From Boesenbergia rotunda (lineage: Eukaryota > Streptophyta > Magnoliopsida > Zingiberales > Zingiberaceae), in the NCBI GenBank assembly GCA_024364735.1, contig JAGFNQ010000209.1, forward strand, positions 62,001 to 126,000: a stretch of DNA of 64,000 bases. The letters run 5' to 3'. The notes under the pieces were generated by a model. The model was not told the DNA's origin, did no database searches, and was given only the letters and a program-made list of their open reading frames with translations. Both the position numbers and the translations under genes were made by a program. Shown in pieces: positions 44,636-56,928 of the stretch (positions within the stretch are counted from its first letter, which is position 1; each line of letters opens with the position of its first letter).

Positions 44636-45765
44636 GAGTTTTTTAGGTCCATCAGTGGGTTTCGATGACTTAGGATATTTGGATTTCTCAAAACTCGATA
44701 TCACTAGAATGAGTTTAGCTAGGAGATGATATTTTTGGTGTCCATCACATAGTCCTAATGAATATCAATTATGTTGGCACAGAAGTAGTTTTGTAGGTCC
44801 ATCAATGGGTTTCGATGGAAACCCACTGATGGACCTAGGATATTTGGATTTCTCAAAACTAGGTATCACTAGAATGACTTTAGCTATGAGATGATATTTT
44901 TGGTGTCCATCACATAGTCCTAATGGATATCAATTATGTTGGCACGGAAGGAGTTTTGTAGGTCCATCAGTGGGTTTCGATGGACCTAAGATATTTGGAG
45001 TTCTCAAAACTCGATATCACTAGAATGACTTTAGCTAGGAGATGGTATTTTTGGTGTCCATCACATAGTCCTAATGAATATCAATTATGTTGGCACATAA
45101 GGAGTTTTGTAGGTCCATCAGTGGGTTTCCATCGAAACCCACTGATGGACCTAGGATATTTGGATTTCTCAAAACTCGATATCACTAGAATGAGTTTAGC
45201 TAGGAGATGGTATTTTTGGTATCCATCACATAGTCCTAATGAATATCAATTATGTTAGCACAGAAGGAGTTTTGTAGGTCCATCAGTGGGTTTCGATGGA
45301 AACCCACTGATGGACCTAAGATATTTGGATTTCTCAAAACTCGATATCACTAGAATGAGTTTAGCTAGGAGATGGTATTTTTGGTGTCCATCACATAGTC
45401 CTAATGAATATCAATTATGTTGGCACAGAAGGAGTTTTGTAGGTCCATCAGTGGGTTTCGATGGAAACCCACTGATGGACCTAGGATATTTGGATTTCTC
45501 AAAACTCGATATCACTAGAATGAGTTTAGCTAGGAGATGGTATTTTTGGTGTCCATCACATAGTCCTAATGAATATCAATTATGTTGACACAGAAGAAGT
45601 TTTGTAGGTTCATCAGTGGGTTTCGGTGGAAACCCACTAATGGACCTAGGATACTTGGATTTCTCCATACTTGATATAACTATTTTGAATTTACCTGGGA
45701 GATGTTATTTCTGATGTCCAAACTTAGTACCAATCATTATCAGTTATGTTCCCTAACCGTATCAG
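44636..45765 (+). repeat. 150/165-bp tandem array with internal hairpins
   Basis: Units start at about 44636, 44787, 44952, 45102, 45267, 45432 and 45597. Full units are 165 bp and hold a hairpin with 19-bp arms, aggtccatcagtgggtttc, loop gatg, and its exact complement. Two units are 150-151 bp because about 15 bp of one arm are missing. The rest of the unit (gatatttggatttctcaaaact...) is shared. Open frames across the array exist only because 165 is divisible by three. A diverged further unit is at 46313-46497. Confidence 0.92.
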
Positions 45766-45899
45766 TTGGCACAGAAAGATGCAGTCGTTTATTTACATCT
45801 ATACAACTACTAATTTTTTTGTACATGTTCATATATTCATTTTTCTTTCTAATTTGTAAAAGAATATTCATATTTGGTTTGCACAGGACCTAAAATCAG

Positions 45900-46500
45900 A
45901 GGGGTTTTAGGGTTACCAGAGGGCCTGAATAGTTATGAATTCAGGCCCACGTTGGGCCTGAAGTAATATGATTTCAGGCCCACTGTGGGCCAGAAATCAA
46001 TTGACTTCAGCCCCAACTTGGATTCTAGATTTTTTTCCCAATTTTCAAATTATTTTATATAAGCATATAATCATGATTTATTAAATTAATGAATTGCTAG
46101 CTAATATTTTATATAATTCTACAAGATGTGACAAAATCCTCTCATTTTATTTAATTATTCAATGTTATCAACACAGGCTTACAGTTGATTAAACTTGAAA
46201 CAAGTTTATTAAATGTATCGTAGACAAAATCTGGATACTACCTAAATACACAATGCATAGCAAAATTCGATTCTTGCAGACCATGAAGTCATATTTTCAG
46301 ATTTTGTTGCAATAGGAGTTTTGTAGGTCCATTAGTGGGTTTCGGTGGAAACTCACTGATTGACCTACGATACTTGAATTTCTCCATACTCGATATCAGT
46401 AGTTAGAGTTTACCTAGGAGATGTTATTTCTGGTGTCCAAACTTAGTCCCAATCATTATCAATTATGTTCTCTTACTGTATCAGTTGGCACAGAACATTG
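45900..46500. repeat. Right arm of the inverted-repeat (foldback) structure
   Basis: From low to high: GGCCTGAA palindromes (45925-46015), an AT-rich part with aatcatgatttattaa and gatgtgacaaaa, cctaaatacacaatgcata, then a unit-like part (46313-46497). Read in reverse it follows 43270-43930 part by part. Confidence 0.75.
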
Positions 46501-46689
46501 CAGCAACTGGAGCTGAATCAACAGCACACAATTGTTTTTTTAACATACAATTATATTGATATGACAACAAAATATTTAGTCTTAACATACAATTATATTT
46601 ATATTGTTTTTCTTAACATACAACTGGAGCTGAATCAACAGCATAGGAAGTTTTTTACAACAATACATGGATATTTAGTCTAATGTTTT

Positions 46690-49600
46690 ACAACACATGT
46701 CCCTCAGAATATTAACTGTGACATCAAATCTCATTTTCCTCATGTCTCCTTGTTTGAAATCCATCTTCTCATTGTATAGGAGACATCGAACGTATTACAT
46801 CAGAAAAAGGCACAGTCCACGCTGAAAATAACATCAGTAATTTTGATTTCAATCAGTGGGTTTATAAAATACTTTTAAATTTAAAATCATCCTCATTTAC
46901 ATACCTATATTCTTGTTGGGGAGAATTAGTCTGACGGAGGGTCACTTGTCCAAGGGATGATGACTTTAAAGATATGGATGAATAGCCGTAAGTTGCTCAC
47001 GACTATATTATTTTAGTTCTTTTACCTGTAATTAATATCATGAATTTAAAATTCACCATCAATGACATTTTATACTAAATGATTAACATATAAATGACTA
47101 ATAGTTGCTCACCGCTGAGTCAAATTCATTCTTATATTTACGACCACTAGCAATAGAATTTAAATGATTGAAAGTCATTGATTCTGTATCCACCGCCAAC
47201 AAGTGAAAGTGTGCATTATCACTGCACAAAGGTATTAAAATATATCTAAACCCTTGGTCTATCATATATGTCTTCATCACTTGTTGCAGGGAAACTTTCT
47301 TGAGGATCTCATTGATGACTAAAAAAATACATAGACAAAATTATTAATAACCAAATCATAATATTAGGTCTTCTACAATATATCTTCTAAATTCATTTAG
47401 ATCACTTACTGTGAAGAAGGTTGAACAATAAATTGACTTGTTGTATGGCCTACCACATGCGGATGATCCCCTAAATAGAATTTTACAAAAGGCATCAATT
47501 ACCTCACCTTCTGTAAAAACCTCTCCATTCAGGATTAGTAAGAATGAATGCATATTCAAAGCAAAGGGTGCATTCTCCCAAATAAATTCAGTTGTCAACT
47601 TGCCAAGTTAATTGATAAGATTATATATTAAAGAACAAGATATATTAACTAAACTATGTGCCCTAACTTACATTAGGTTCTCCAATTTATTTATCAGGTA
47701 GGCCACATCTTTATCTTGATTTTTCTTCTTTGAATTCATAAAATACTTCTTCACAAACTAAATCAATAAATTTAAAAAACTAATTAATGACCAAAATCAA
47801 TAAAATTGACCTATTTTATATGAAAGTAAATCGCATACATCAATGCCTTGTTGCCTCATTTTGTAGAGTTCAGAGATCCTTTTTATTTCCTCCTCTATGT
47901 CTTTTTCAAACATGGCATCCATTACAGTTATGGTTTCTCTTGCTTCATCCATATCTTCCTCACTAATTTTCTTTTTTTCCTTGTCCTGACATTTGATATT
48001 TTTTCCTTGCTCCGCTTCCCCTTAGGTAATAGCTGGTGCCATAATGGGCTGCCAATTGGAGTATCCCTGTAATCATACCGACTTCGGTCACGCCCTCTCC
48101 TTGTTCTACAAGCTACTGGATCAGAAAGAGGATCAACTACAGGATAGCTTGTTTGAGCCTCCATGCCCTTTTTTACAATTATTGTAAGTAATTCCTTAAC
48201 CCTTTCATTCAAACAAATGTTCTCTTCTGTTAGCTCCTTGATTTGGTTGTCTTTAACAATGCAGTCACCACATTGCCTTACAGCTTCTGTGTCATCTCCT
48301 TGTGATGTCTCCATTGGCCGTGGAATGTCATCACCGATATCAAGGTCCTCAAACAATATTTTTTCATGTAGGTTAGGAATTATTTCAATCATCATCTGTC
48401 AATTAACAAGTACACAAATGTTACTAGCTCCATATCAAACTAACATAGGTCACAGTTTAGAATAATTATCTCTTCGGGTGAGAGTCGGTCGACAAGGGCC
48501 CTCACCCTACTAATATGCGAAGGAATATTCCTCCACTTATTTATTCGGGGTCCTTGAAGATTACATGGTTTTTGAATTGGTACATTCTCCAAAAACCATG
48601 CCTACACCAAGTTTTCCACACAAATACATTAACGACAGCAAAATATTATAAAATTTAACAACAAAATTCTACTCACTGTCAAAAGCCCAGCAAATCCCTT
48701 TAGGTAAGGGAGGTTGGTGCTAGTGTGGTATCCCTGAGTTGATGAAAATAAGTCCCCAATCTTAGGTAATTGTGGAGACAAAAATTGATGGATGGCTTCG
48801 ACCCAGTTGAATCTAGCAATATTCTCATAATCATCTACTATAACTACAAGACCTACAGGGACCTTATATGTACTAGATGAAAATACGACACAAACAAATA
48901 TATACAAAATATAGAATTTACACACTAATAAAACATCATCCTCTGATTCAACACTTTTGGAATAATATTTAAGTAACTCCTCAATTTTTGTTCTGGTAGG
49001 TTGTTTTTCTTTTGAGAAGTAAGTAAGATAGAGGTCACCAGATGCTTTAGTTGAATTAATAGGGACGGAAACACCACGGTCCACTATACCCAGTAACAAA
49101 GCAACATCTCGTATGGTGAACGCAACTGGTACACCTGAAACATTTAAAATATTTAGTTATCATCAAGAATATAGGCCTGAAATGATTTCACTTTGAGCCT
49201 GAAATGATTTTATTTCAGGCCCAACGTGGGCCTGAAATGATTTCATTTCAGACTCAAGTTGGGCCTGAAATGAAATCATTTCAGGCCTACCGAGGCCTGA
49301 AATGAATTCACTTTAAGTCCTCGGTAGGCCTGAAATGATTTTATTCAGGCCTACGAGGGCCTAAAATGATTTTACTTCAGGCCCTCGGTAGGCCTGAAAT
49401 AAAATCATTTCAGGTCTACCGAGGGCCTGAAGTGAACTGACTTCAGGCCCTGGTAGGCCTGAATAAATTCATTTCAGGCCTACCGAGGGCCTGAAGTAAA
49501 ATCATTTCAGGCCCTTGGTAGGCCTGAAATGAAATGACTGAAATGGATCGAAATAAAATCATTTCAGGGCATCTTTATCTCTATTTTATCTTACTATAAT

Positions 49601-49740
49601 TAGTGTTTAAAATTCATAACTAAAAGTGTTACCTGAGAATTTAAAAACTTGCGAGGTTGAATCCCAACTTTCAAATATATTCACCAAAATTCCACGGATA
49701 TGTTGCAATTATTGTATGTCCAAGAAAACACTGAAGGGCG
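46690..49740 (-). pseudogene. Ulp1-like cysteine protease gene in a MULE, multi-exon
   Basis: Minus-strand exons I can trace: 49740-49633 (ESPFSVFLDI; in-frame stop at 49711-49709), 49134-48677 (DVALLLGIVDRG, VDDYENIARFNWVEAIHQFL; a likely small intron around 48928-48872), 48601 to about 48470 (WFLENVPIQ), about 48395-47846 (acidic, Lys/Arg-rich end, frame slip in an A-run near 47960), 47607-47410, 47318-47113 and about 47000-46917 (RQTNSPQQE). The last runs from 46821 to 46690 (VDCAFF). Donors and acceptors at most edges are GT and AG. C48 peptidases use His, Asp and Cys: His is in AHFHLLAVD, Cys in VDCAFF, while the Asp position reads NHLNS, so Asn replaces Asp. Ulp1 proteases process SUMO. 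MULEs carrying Ulp1-like genes are known in plants (Kaonashi MULEs of Arabidopsis, CUMULE of melon). The stop and frame slips mark it as decayed. Confidence 0.7.
49160..49570. repeat. GGCCTGAA palindrome array inside an intron of the Ulp1-like gene
   Basis: About fifteen half-units TTTCAGGCC or GGCCTGAAA arranged as back-to-back palindromes, for example tttcaggcctaccgaggcctgaaa, with period about 26-30 bp. It falls wholly between the splice donor at 49632 and the acceptor at 49135. The same palindromes occur in both foldback arms. Confidence 0.85.
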
Positions 49741-50425
49741 ACTCTTTGATCTTCGCAATGTGTTGATCATTTAAAATTTGAAATGCTTCAAAAAAAATTT
49801 TAAAGTGGCCTAAAATACTCCACCAATATAATTTTTGTCCATAGTCATCTGAAGCCTACAGGTTTTATACATTACAAATTTATTAAGCAAAAAAAAGTTT
49901 AAATATGTGCAGAAACTGTGCTGTTTTGACTTAAGACTATCACTAACATACCTTGGTGGATAATGCAAAGGAAGAAGAGGCTGAAACACCAACAGACCTT
50001 TTTTCTGCCACTATAAAAAAAAAGCATGTAGAAACCCTAACCCCTACTTTGGAGAGTGCCGATCAGTGTGGACTTCCATGCAAACACTTAAAGCTGCCTC
50101 AGGGACACATGGGCAGACTTCCCTAGGGTTTTGGTTGGGGGGAGGGATTGGGGGGATGAGCTCGCGACTATAGCACAGCTAGGGCGCGCACAATGTCCTC
50201 CACCTTCAACAATAACAATTAGGTTGCTGCGCTGAGAGAGAAGGAGAAAATTTTGACTCCTTGGGGCATCCAAACCACAAAATGTTATTTTAAATTGAGA
50301 AAACTGATAAAGTGGTTCAGATGTCTCGGAATTGTGAAATGAGAAATGCATTTCTTGGCGGGAGGGGTATAAGAGAAAGATCACTAAAATCACTGAGCCC
50401 TTTGGTAAAAATGAAACCTAGGTAC
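49741..50425. other. Upstream region of the Ulp1-like gene, no gene seen
   Basis: Mostly AT-rich, with a G/C-richer part (50040-50230) on the side away from the gene. No TATA box, motif or terminal inverted repeat of the MULE could be assigned. It ends ggtac at LTR I, which would be a target duplication if the far side were intact. Confidence 0.4.
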
Positions 50426-52276
50426 TGTAAGATGTGTATACTGAAAGACATGAATTTCTGTATATAAACATCTTCCTTTTGAAAAGAGAATCACAACTAC
50501 ACTAGGTGCTTGTTTACATTAGTACATGCATGAAGTCCAATTACTTTGCGTTGTAAATAACATGGTGTGTGGTGTCACACGGAAGATCATGTTATCAGTT
50601 CCTTGCTTAGTATAAAATAGAGGCCCATAACCAAGATGGAATTGGACAACCCATCGGGATAGTTGTAGTGTAATTAGGTGTGGTTGGTCTTGACCATAGA
50701 ATTACACTAGTGTGCTTTGAATACATTGGGTAGGACCAAAACCCGAGGTTATCCAATTTGTACTGACTCAATAATTGGATAGGACCTCAAGATATTATTA
50801 TGGAGTACGATCCCTTAATCCCGAAATAATATCGGGCATATATTATTAATTATTATTTCTTTGATTTACTAATGGGCGAAATCTATTCTGCTAGATTGAT
50901 AGGCTCGGTAAGTTGGGAAATAATATTAATAATATGATGTGTCAATGATTATTGACGGAATCCGTGTCCTGGTGAGTCAGGATGATGATGCCCCCTTGAT
51001 GAAACCCTGCAGGTAGATTTGATCCGGCACGATGATAAGGTTAAGTGGTACTAGTCAAGTACCCAGAGGTTAATTAATTTGAATTGCAGTAATTTAAATT
51101 AATTAACAGGCATTCGAGATATTAAACACGGGGGGATGGATGACTCGTAATATATGGAGCCCATATGAAAATATGGGGGATGGTGAGGAAGTTCAATTAA
51201 GATCCTTTAGTGGAATGGATCTTAGTTAGTGGATCGGGTTTAGATCCATTGGCGGGCCAAGATCCAATTCCTCCTCTTAGTCCATACCTTAGCTCTATAA
51301 ATACCCTATAAGATCAAGAAACCAAGGCTTAATCAAGAGTAAATACCCAAGCCTCTCTCCTCTCTTCTCTCTCCCTCTCACACTCTTAGGTTTTCGGCAC
51401 CGCAAGGTTGAGAAGAAGGGGTTCTCCCCTTCGGTTCTCATTACCTCCTCCACCAAGCTCCGGCTGAGGCTCAAGGAAGCAAGCAGAGAACTCCTCTACC
51501 TTGTGTAGTGCTCAGGGAGGGCGGAGGAGGCGTCGGCGGCCGGTGGGAGATGGCGCAACCCAGCTTGCGGTGGCGCCGCAAGGTTGAGGGAGAAGGGATC
51601 TTGTCGGCTAGTTGGGTGAAGAAGAAGGAGAATTCTCTCCTTCTTCATCTTCTTCTCCTTCCTCTCAAAGAGCTCTGCTGGTCCGGAGGCCTCACGGCAA
51701 CTCCGGCGGTCGACGGCACAAAGGAGAGAGGAAGAAGGCGTCGGCGGCAAGGGTAACCCTAGAACTAGGGTTTCCTGTTTTGGCCAAGGTGTGAAGAAGA
51801 GCTCTTTTAGAGGCTTTGGTGATCTCGGATTGCAATAGATCGTCACCCACACGACGTCCATGAAGGGAGAGACATAAGATAGAAGACCGCGAGGTGATCG
51901 GAAAGGTATATCTTTCCATATGCTCCTTTGTTTTCTCTTATGTCAATTTTGTGCCATGATTATATGTCTCATCATTTCATGTTTAATAATTTATTATTTT
52001 GATTCCAAATTCAGTGAATAAATTATTAACTGGACCCCGACCATAAACAAAAATCCGGTGATCCACTCGTCTCCTTTTCCGCGGTCGAACAGTCAAGCAA
52101 ATCACAAGGCCGATTTTGGTAATTGGTCGAGTTGTGGTTTGGATCATTCAATACGGCACGAGATGGTCGTTGGGAGACGGGTCTCCATTCGGATTAATTT
52201 TTAATCCGTAGACATGGAGAGGTCTCTTGGATCGACCGAGTATTCGCTTAGGAAACCCGCCAAGCCATACCCAACA
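50426..52276 (+). mobile_element. 5' LTR of Copia element I
   Basis: TGTAAGATGTG...TACCCAACA, 1851 bp, with primer site two bases on. TATA-like TATAAATACC is at 51296-51305, then a CT-rich leader and a GC-rich gene-like part (51400-51790). It matches the 3' LTR at 56929-58102 and, more distantly, LTR H. The high open frames in 51490-51860 appear on both strands and come from base composition. Confidence 0.9.
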
Positions 52277-52278
52277 AT

Positions 52279-52290
52279 TGGTATCAGAGC
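52279..52290 (+). other. Primer binding site of element I
   Basis: TGGTATCAGAGC, perfect. The 1.05-kb leader that follows (to about 53340) shows no gene, with shared words such as ttcctcataacgg and ctccccaacagagtc. Confidence 0.93.
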
Positions 52291-53339
52291 TGAGGTTTCC
52301 GGCTTTGTGTGTTTAGGATTGGTTAATTTTTGCAATTCATACATTTTATTTTTTGGATAATGCATGGATATGCGTAGGCTAACTTTGTGTTGCAGGCACG
52401 AGATTCCAACTCATGGCCAAATATGTGTTGTGTGATTGATTTGCAAATTTTTGTAACTAATTAATCCTTGGGGTTGACGAGGTTAGGTATTTAATTTTTG
52501 TAATTAAATACGGCACATGTTTAGCCTAGTTATTTATTTACGGTTGATCTAGATTTTATGTACACTCCCTCGAGGAGTATAGGATCGATGATGTAAATAA
52601 TTAGCTAGTCATTTTGCCATGGAAATCCCTTGAGGTAGCTTGCGCAGAACGAAGGGAGGAGCAGACGAAGTGACGACACGACTGGAGGCGCATTAGAGAC
52701 CAAGGCTATGAAAGTTGGAAAATCTAGATTTTCTCTATGTTTTTTTTTCATGTTGATTGGTTATGTGCTTGGTTGTGTGGTAGTGCTAGAAAATTCCTCA
52801 AGATAAATTACTAAGTGGGAGAGGGACCCTAAGGGTCCCACGGCCTCCATTGCAGTATGATATGTGATGCGAAAAGCCCACGCGTTGGCTCTGAGTGCCT
52901 TCCTCATAACGGATAGGCTTGTTTTGCGGATCACAAGGTCAGAAAAGATTATAGTGGATTATTGAAGAGCGTGTGTACTTCCCCAACGGAAGGCACATAA
53001 TCCTAAATAATTCTCTTAGTGTCGTGCAATGGTAAACACTTAGATACAATTATTAGTATTCTCCCCAACAGAGTCACTGCTAATAACTTGTAGGGCCGAA
53101 GTTGACCAACTATTAGTCTTACTTGTCAAAAGTTAGGTTGACATGATAGTAAGATTAATGGGTAAAACCTCCTCTAACAAATGTAGGGTTTGTATACGTC
53201 CACACTAATGTGGCATGCAAATTCTCAGTGTTTGAGATGTTGGTTGATTTCAAAAATTTATTGTTTTGAGGAATCAATTTATTTTCGATTTCTAAAGTAG
53301 TGTGTGTTGTGATTCTTAGGATTTTCAAAATAGCCTTTA

Positions 53340-53870
53340 ACCCACTAGCTATAATACTTAAGGAAAATAAACTTAGTGGCCCCAAATTACATAGACTGGA
53401 AAAGAAACCTAGACGTTGTCCTTACTGCTGAAGAGTACAAATATGTGCTCTTCGAGGAATGTCCTGAAGATGATGGCCCACCTCAATGAGATTGAGGTTC
53501 TTAGAGGACAAATCGACGGGGAAACCCAGGTCGATATAATACTCCAATCTCTGCCTAGAAGTTTTTGAGTAGTTCCAGCTCAACTATAACATGAATAAGC
53601 ATGAGTATACATTGAGGGAACTCCTGGGAGAACTCCAGGGGACAGAGGGGCTCTTTCGTAAAGGTTCGCAGGCCTTGGTCACTCAGAAGGATTCTACTTC
53701 TGTGCCGAAAGGCAGGAAGAAGAAGAAACAAGGTGAGTCCAAGAAGGTAGCAGAATCGCAGGGACTTCAGGCTGGTGTGAAGAAACCAAGTGCTTCACGA
53801 GCCAGCAGGATGGACATTGAAAGGTGAACTGTCCCCATTGTCAAGAGAAAGGTATATCTTTTCTTTTGTC
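53340..53870 (+). pseudogene. Gag of Copia element I
   Basis: Begins near NYIDWKRNLDVVLTAEEYKY (53375-53450), the start of a UBN2-type gag. It is truncated: after PEDDGPPQ a stop follows and the middle of the capsid domain is missing. It resumes with GETQVDIILQSLP, then MNKHEYTLRELLGELQGTEG to a Lys-rich stretch. The zinc knuckle is represented only by a fragment (CPHCQ) out of frame near 53832. At least three stops or frame breaks. Confidence 0.8.
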
Positions 53871-53883
53871 ATTGTAACATGTT

Positions 53884-54910
53884 TTAGCGGTGTTATCTAC
53901 CGGTACCTGGTGGGTAGATACGGATGCCACTAAACATGTCTGTAATTCTTTGCAGGGGTTTCAGGAAGCCCAACAACTAGCTAAAGAAAAGATTACCGTC
54001 TACATGGGATATGCTACAGAGGTGGCGACTATTGAAGTGGGAGTTATTTTTAGAGAGGAAAATAAAGTTTTGGTTTTAAGGAGATTGCTTTTATATACCT
54101 AATTTTAGAAAGAACTCTGGTTCAGTTTCTGAAACAATGGATATTTTATTGCTTTTGTTATGAAAAGTGGAATAAAAAGATTATTTGTTTAGGAACATGG
54201 ATAAGCGATTTAAGCAATTAAAACCAAAGTCTCCCATGATGCAAATAGTAGCTAATAGCTCATCATTTAATTAAAATAAGAGAAAGGTTCCTTCCAAGAT
54301 GAACCAAACATGTCCTTGGCATCTAGGGCTTGGTCATATTTACCTTAGTAGGATTCAAAGGACGATAGCCGATGGACCCTCGGGTTCATTGGTAGTGAGA
54401 GACTTCCTAACCTTTGAATCTTACTTGGAAGGTAAGACGACCAAGAGGCCTTTCAAGGCCGAGGGGTATAGAGCCAAAGATATGTTAGAATCGGTCCATT
54501 CTGATTTGTGTGGTCCTATGCCTATCCAGGAAAGAGGTAGCTTTGAATACTTCGTAAGACGAATATTCAAATGTATGGATACATTTACTTGATGGTCGCA
54601 AGTCTGAATCTTTGATTGGTTCAAAGAATTCAAGACGGTTGTGAAGAAACATCAAGGTAAAGGTATCAAGACACTACGATCGGATCATAGTGATGGGTAT
54701 CTCTTGGATGAATTTAGGGCATACTTATCAGAGGTAGGGAGTCAATCCCAATTGACTGCACCCGGTAAGCCCCAACAGAATGGTGCAGCAGAGCGAAGGA
54801 AAAGGGCTCTTATGGAGATGGTTAGGACAATGATGAGCTGCTCCGAGTTGCAAGATTCGTTCTGGGGATATGCTCTGGAAACCGCAGCATATATACTTGA
54901 TACGATCTAG
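53884..54910 (+). pseudogene. Protease and integrase of element I, decayed
   Basis: Protease: WWVDTDATKHVCNSLQGF, where the catalytic triplet DSG/DTG has become DTD. GAG-pre-integrase: WHLGLGHIYLSRIQR keeps both His, but the paired Cys positions read FESYLEGK, so zinc binding is lost. Integrase core: SDLCGPM holds the first Asp, LRSDHSDGY the second, GKPQQNGAAERRKRAL the Glu. A stop at 54591 and several shifts split it. Related to the TNT1/Tork-type Copia pattern (WWVDxxAxxHVCNS). Confidence 0.85.
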
Positions 54911-55309
54911 GTCAGCACCTTTACCCATAGAAGTGTGGACTGAGTGAAGACCTAGTCTAAGACATATTCGGACATGGGATAGCTCAGCATATGTGCTGAG
55001 AGGGGATACTGATAAGATTGGAATCTCGTGCGCTTAGGCTATCCTAGAGGAGCAAAAGGTGGTTCTATAGTCCTAAGGATCAGAGGGTAAACGTTGGGAC
55101 GAATATCATATTCTTAAAAGAAGACTATGTGATGAACCATAAGCCTATGAGTAGACTAGTTCTTGAAGAATTAAGAGGGATGTTCTGACCTTAGTACCAA
55201 CTGTACAAGAGGATGCACCACAAGTCACTACACCACGTGTCACTGAGAATACACAGGTGGTACCTCGTCGTAGTGGGAGGGTTGTCAGATAGCCTGAAAG
55301 GTTCATATT

Positions 55310-56010
55310 TCTGGGAGAGTCTTCGGACTTGGTCCCTGGTAAAAATGAACTGGATCCCTGGACCTATGACGAGACCCTCCAAGAAAAGGATGCAGATTCT
55401 TGGCAAAGGACAATGAACTCCGAGATAGAATCTATGGATTCTAACCATGTCTGGGAGCTAGTAGAGCCACCCAATGGTGTAAAAGCCATTGGATGCAAGT
55501 GGATCTACAAGAGAAAGAGAGGATCAAACAGGAAGGTTGAGACCTTCAAAGCTAGGCTTGTTGCGAAAAGGTACACTCAGAAAGAGGGTATCGATTATGA
55601 GGAGATCTTTTCGCCAGTAGCCATGCTTAAGTCTATTCGGATTCTCTTATCTATTGCAGCTCATATGGACTTGAGGTATGGCAGATGGATGTCAAGACAG
55701 CCTTCCTTAACGGGAGTCTTGAGGAGACCATCTACATGCAGCAACCAGAAGGGTTCATTGCAAAGGGCAAAGAGCATCTTATGTGCAAGCTTAATCGATC
55801 TATTTATGGATTGAAGCAAGCTTCATGATCTTGGAACATCCGATTTGATGAAGTTATCCAGTCATATGGATTTACTCAAAGCCCGGATGAGTCATGTGTG
55901 TACAAAAGATGTGACGGAAACGTCGTGGTGTTCTCGTACTATACGTAGATAATATTTTGTTAGTTGGCAACAATAACAAAGTATTATCAGACGTAAGGTA
56001 TGGTCGTCCA
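55310..56010 (+). pseudogene. Reverse transcriptase of element I, decayed
   Basis: DSWQRTMNSEIESMDSNHVW and GCKWIYKRKRGSNRKVETFKA start RT. After a frame shift near 55680 come DVK.AFLNG, QPEGFIAKGKEHLMCKLNR and YGLKQAS, then a stop. The active site at 55942-55953 reads YVDN instead of YVDD, removing a catalytic Asp by one G-to-A change. H, its relative at 16971, keeps YVDD. Confidence 0.88.
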
Positions 56011-56389
56011 GACAATTGTTAGGAAGGACTTAGGAAGAAGCAGGATACATCCTTGGCGATCGAAGTTCGAAGGGATCACCAAAGAAGGATGTTGTGCTTA
56101 TCCCAAGCTTCATATAGAGACAGTGTCTTAACTCGATTTAGCATGGAAACCTCCAAGTAAGGTTTTGTACTTTTCAGCTGTGGAGCTACTCTATCTAAGG
56201 AGATATGTTTAGATTATCAAAGGAGATAGAGCGGGTAATGGCGGTTCCTTTAGCATCGACTATAGGAAGCCTCATGTATGCTAAAATCGAGACCGGATAT
56301 CTGCTTTGTCGTGGGCATGGTTAGCAGATATCAGAGTAACTCAGGTTAAGGAAATTGGATTGCGGTAAAAGCTTATATTAGTGCCTGAA

Positions 56390-56895
56390 AAGGACTAAGG
56401 ATTATAAGCTGGTTTACCGGCAGACCAATTCCCTATGGGTTATACGGATACAGACTTCCTGTCAGATAGGGGCAAACATAAGTATTCTTCGGGGTTTTGT
56501 GTTTACTTTAGGAGGTGGAACCATAGGTTGGAGGAGTGTCGCGTAGCGGCTGCGTGATGGACTCCACCATGGAAGCTGGATGGATGGCAGTCTCTAAGAC
56601 AGCCAAGAAAGCTACATGGTTCAGGAACCTCAAGATGGAATTCAATGTGATTCCTGGTTTGCTCGAAGCTATCACATTTTGTTGTGATAAACAAATGGTG
56701 AAGTTGCAAACTCGAAGGAATCACGAGCCCATAAGGCGAGTAAACACATAGAGCGCAAGTACCACCCAGGAGAGGAAAAGCTGTTGTTGCCTAGATTACA
56801 TTAGGGGACAACCTGGGAGATCTTTTCACTGAGGCCTTGATAGCGAGAGCTTTAGGCATGTGGAGGATCAGGAGTCAGATGTATGACATTTTGAG
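56390..56895 (+). pseudogene. RNase H of element I, decayed
   Basis: Fragments in changing frames: GYTDTDFLSDRG (near 56437), STMEAGWMAVSKTAKKATW where a catalytic Glu position reads Gly-Trp, FCCDKQMVKLQ, and a broken end with GDLFTEAL. The polypurine tract AAGTGGGAGAT follows at 56918-56928. Confidence 0.82.
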
Positions 56896-56928
56896 AATAG
56901 CAATGTCTTTAAATATAAGTGGGAGATT

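Noticed and set aside
44980..45588. Open frames repeating SKLDITRM and RRWYFWCPSHSPNEYQL
   Set aside because: They arise from the 165-bp tandem unit, whose length is divisible by three. The hairpin runs through the frame and the 150-bp units keep it open only by chance.
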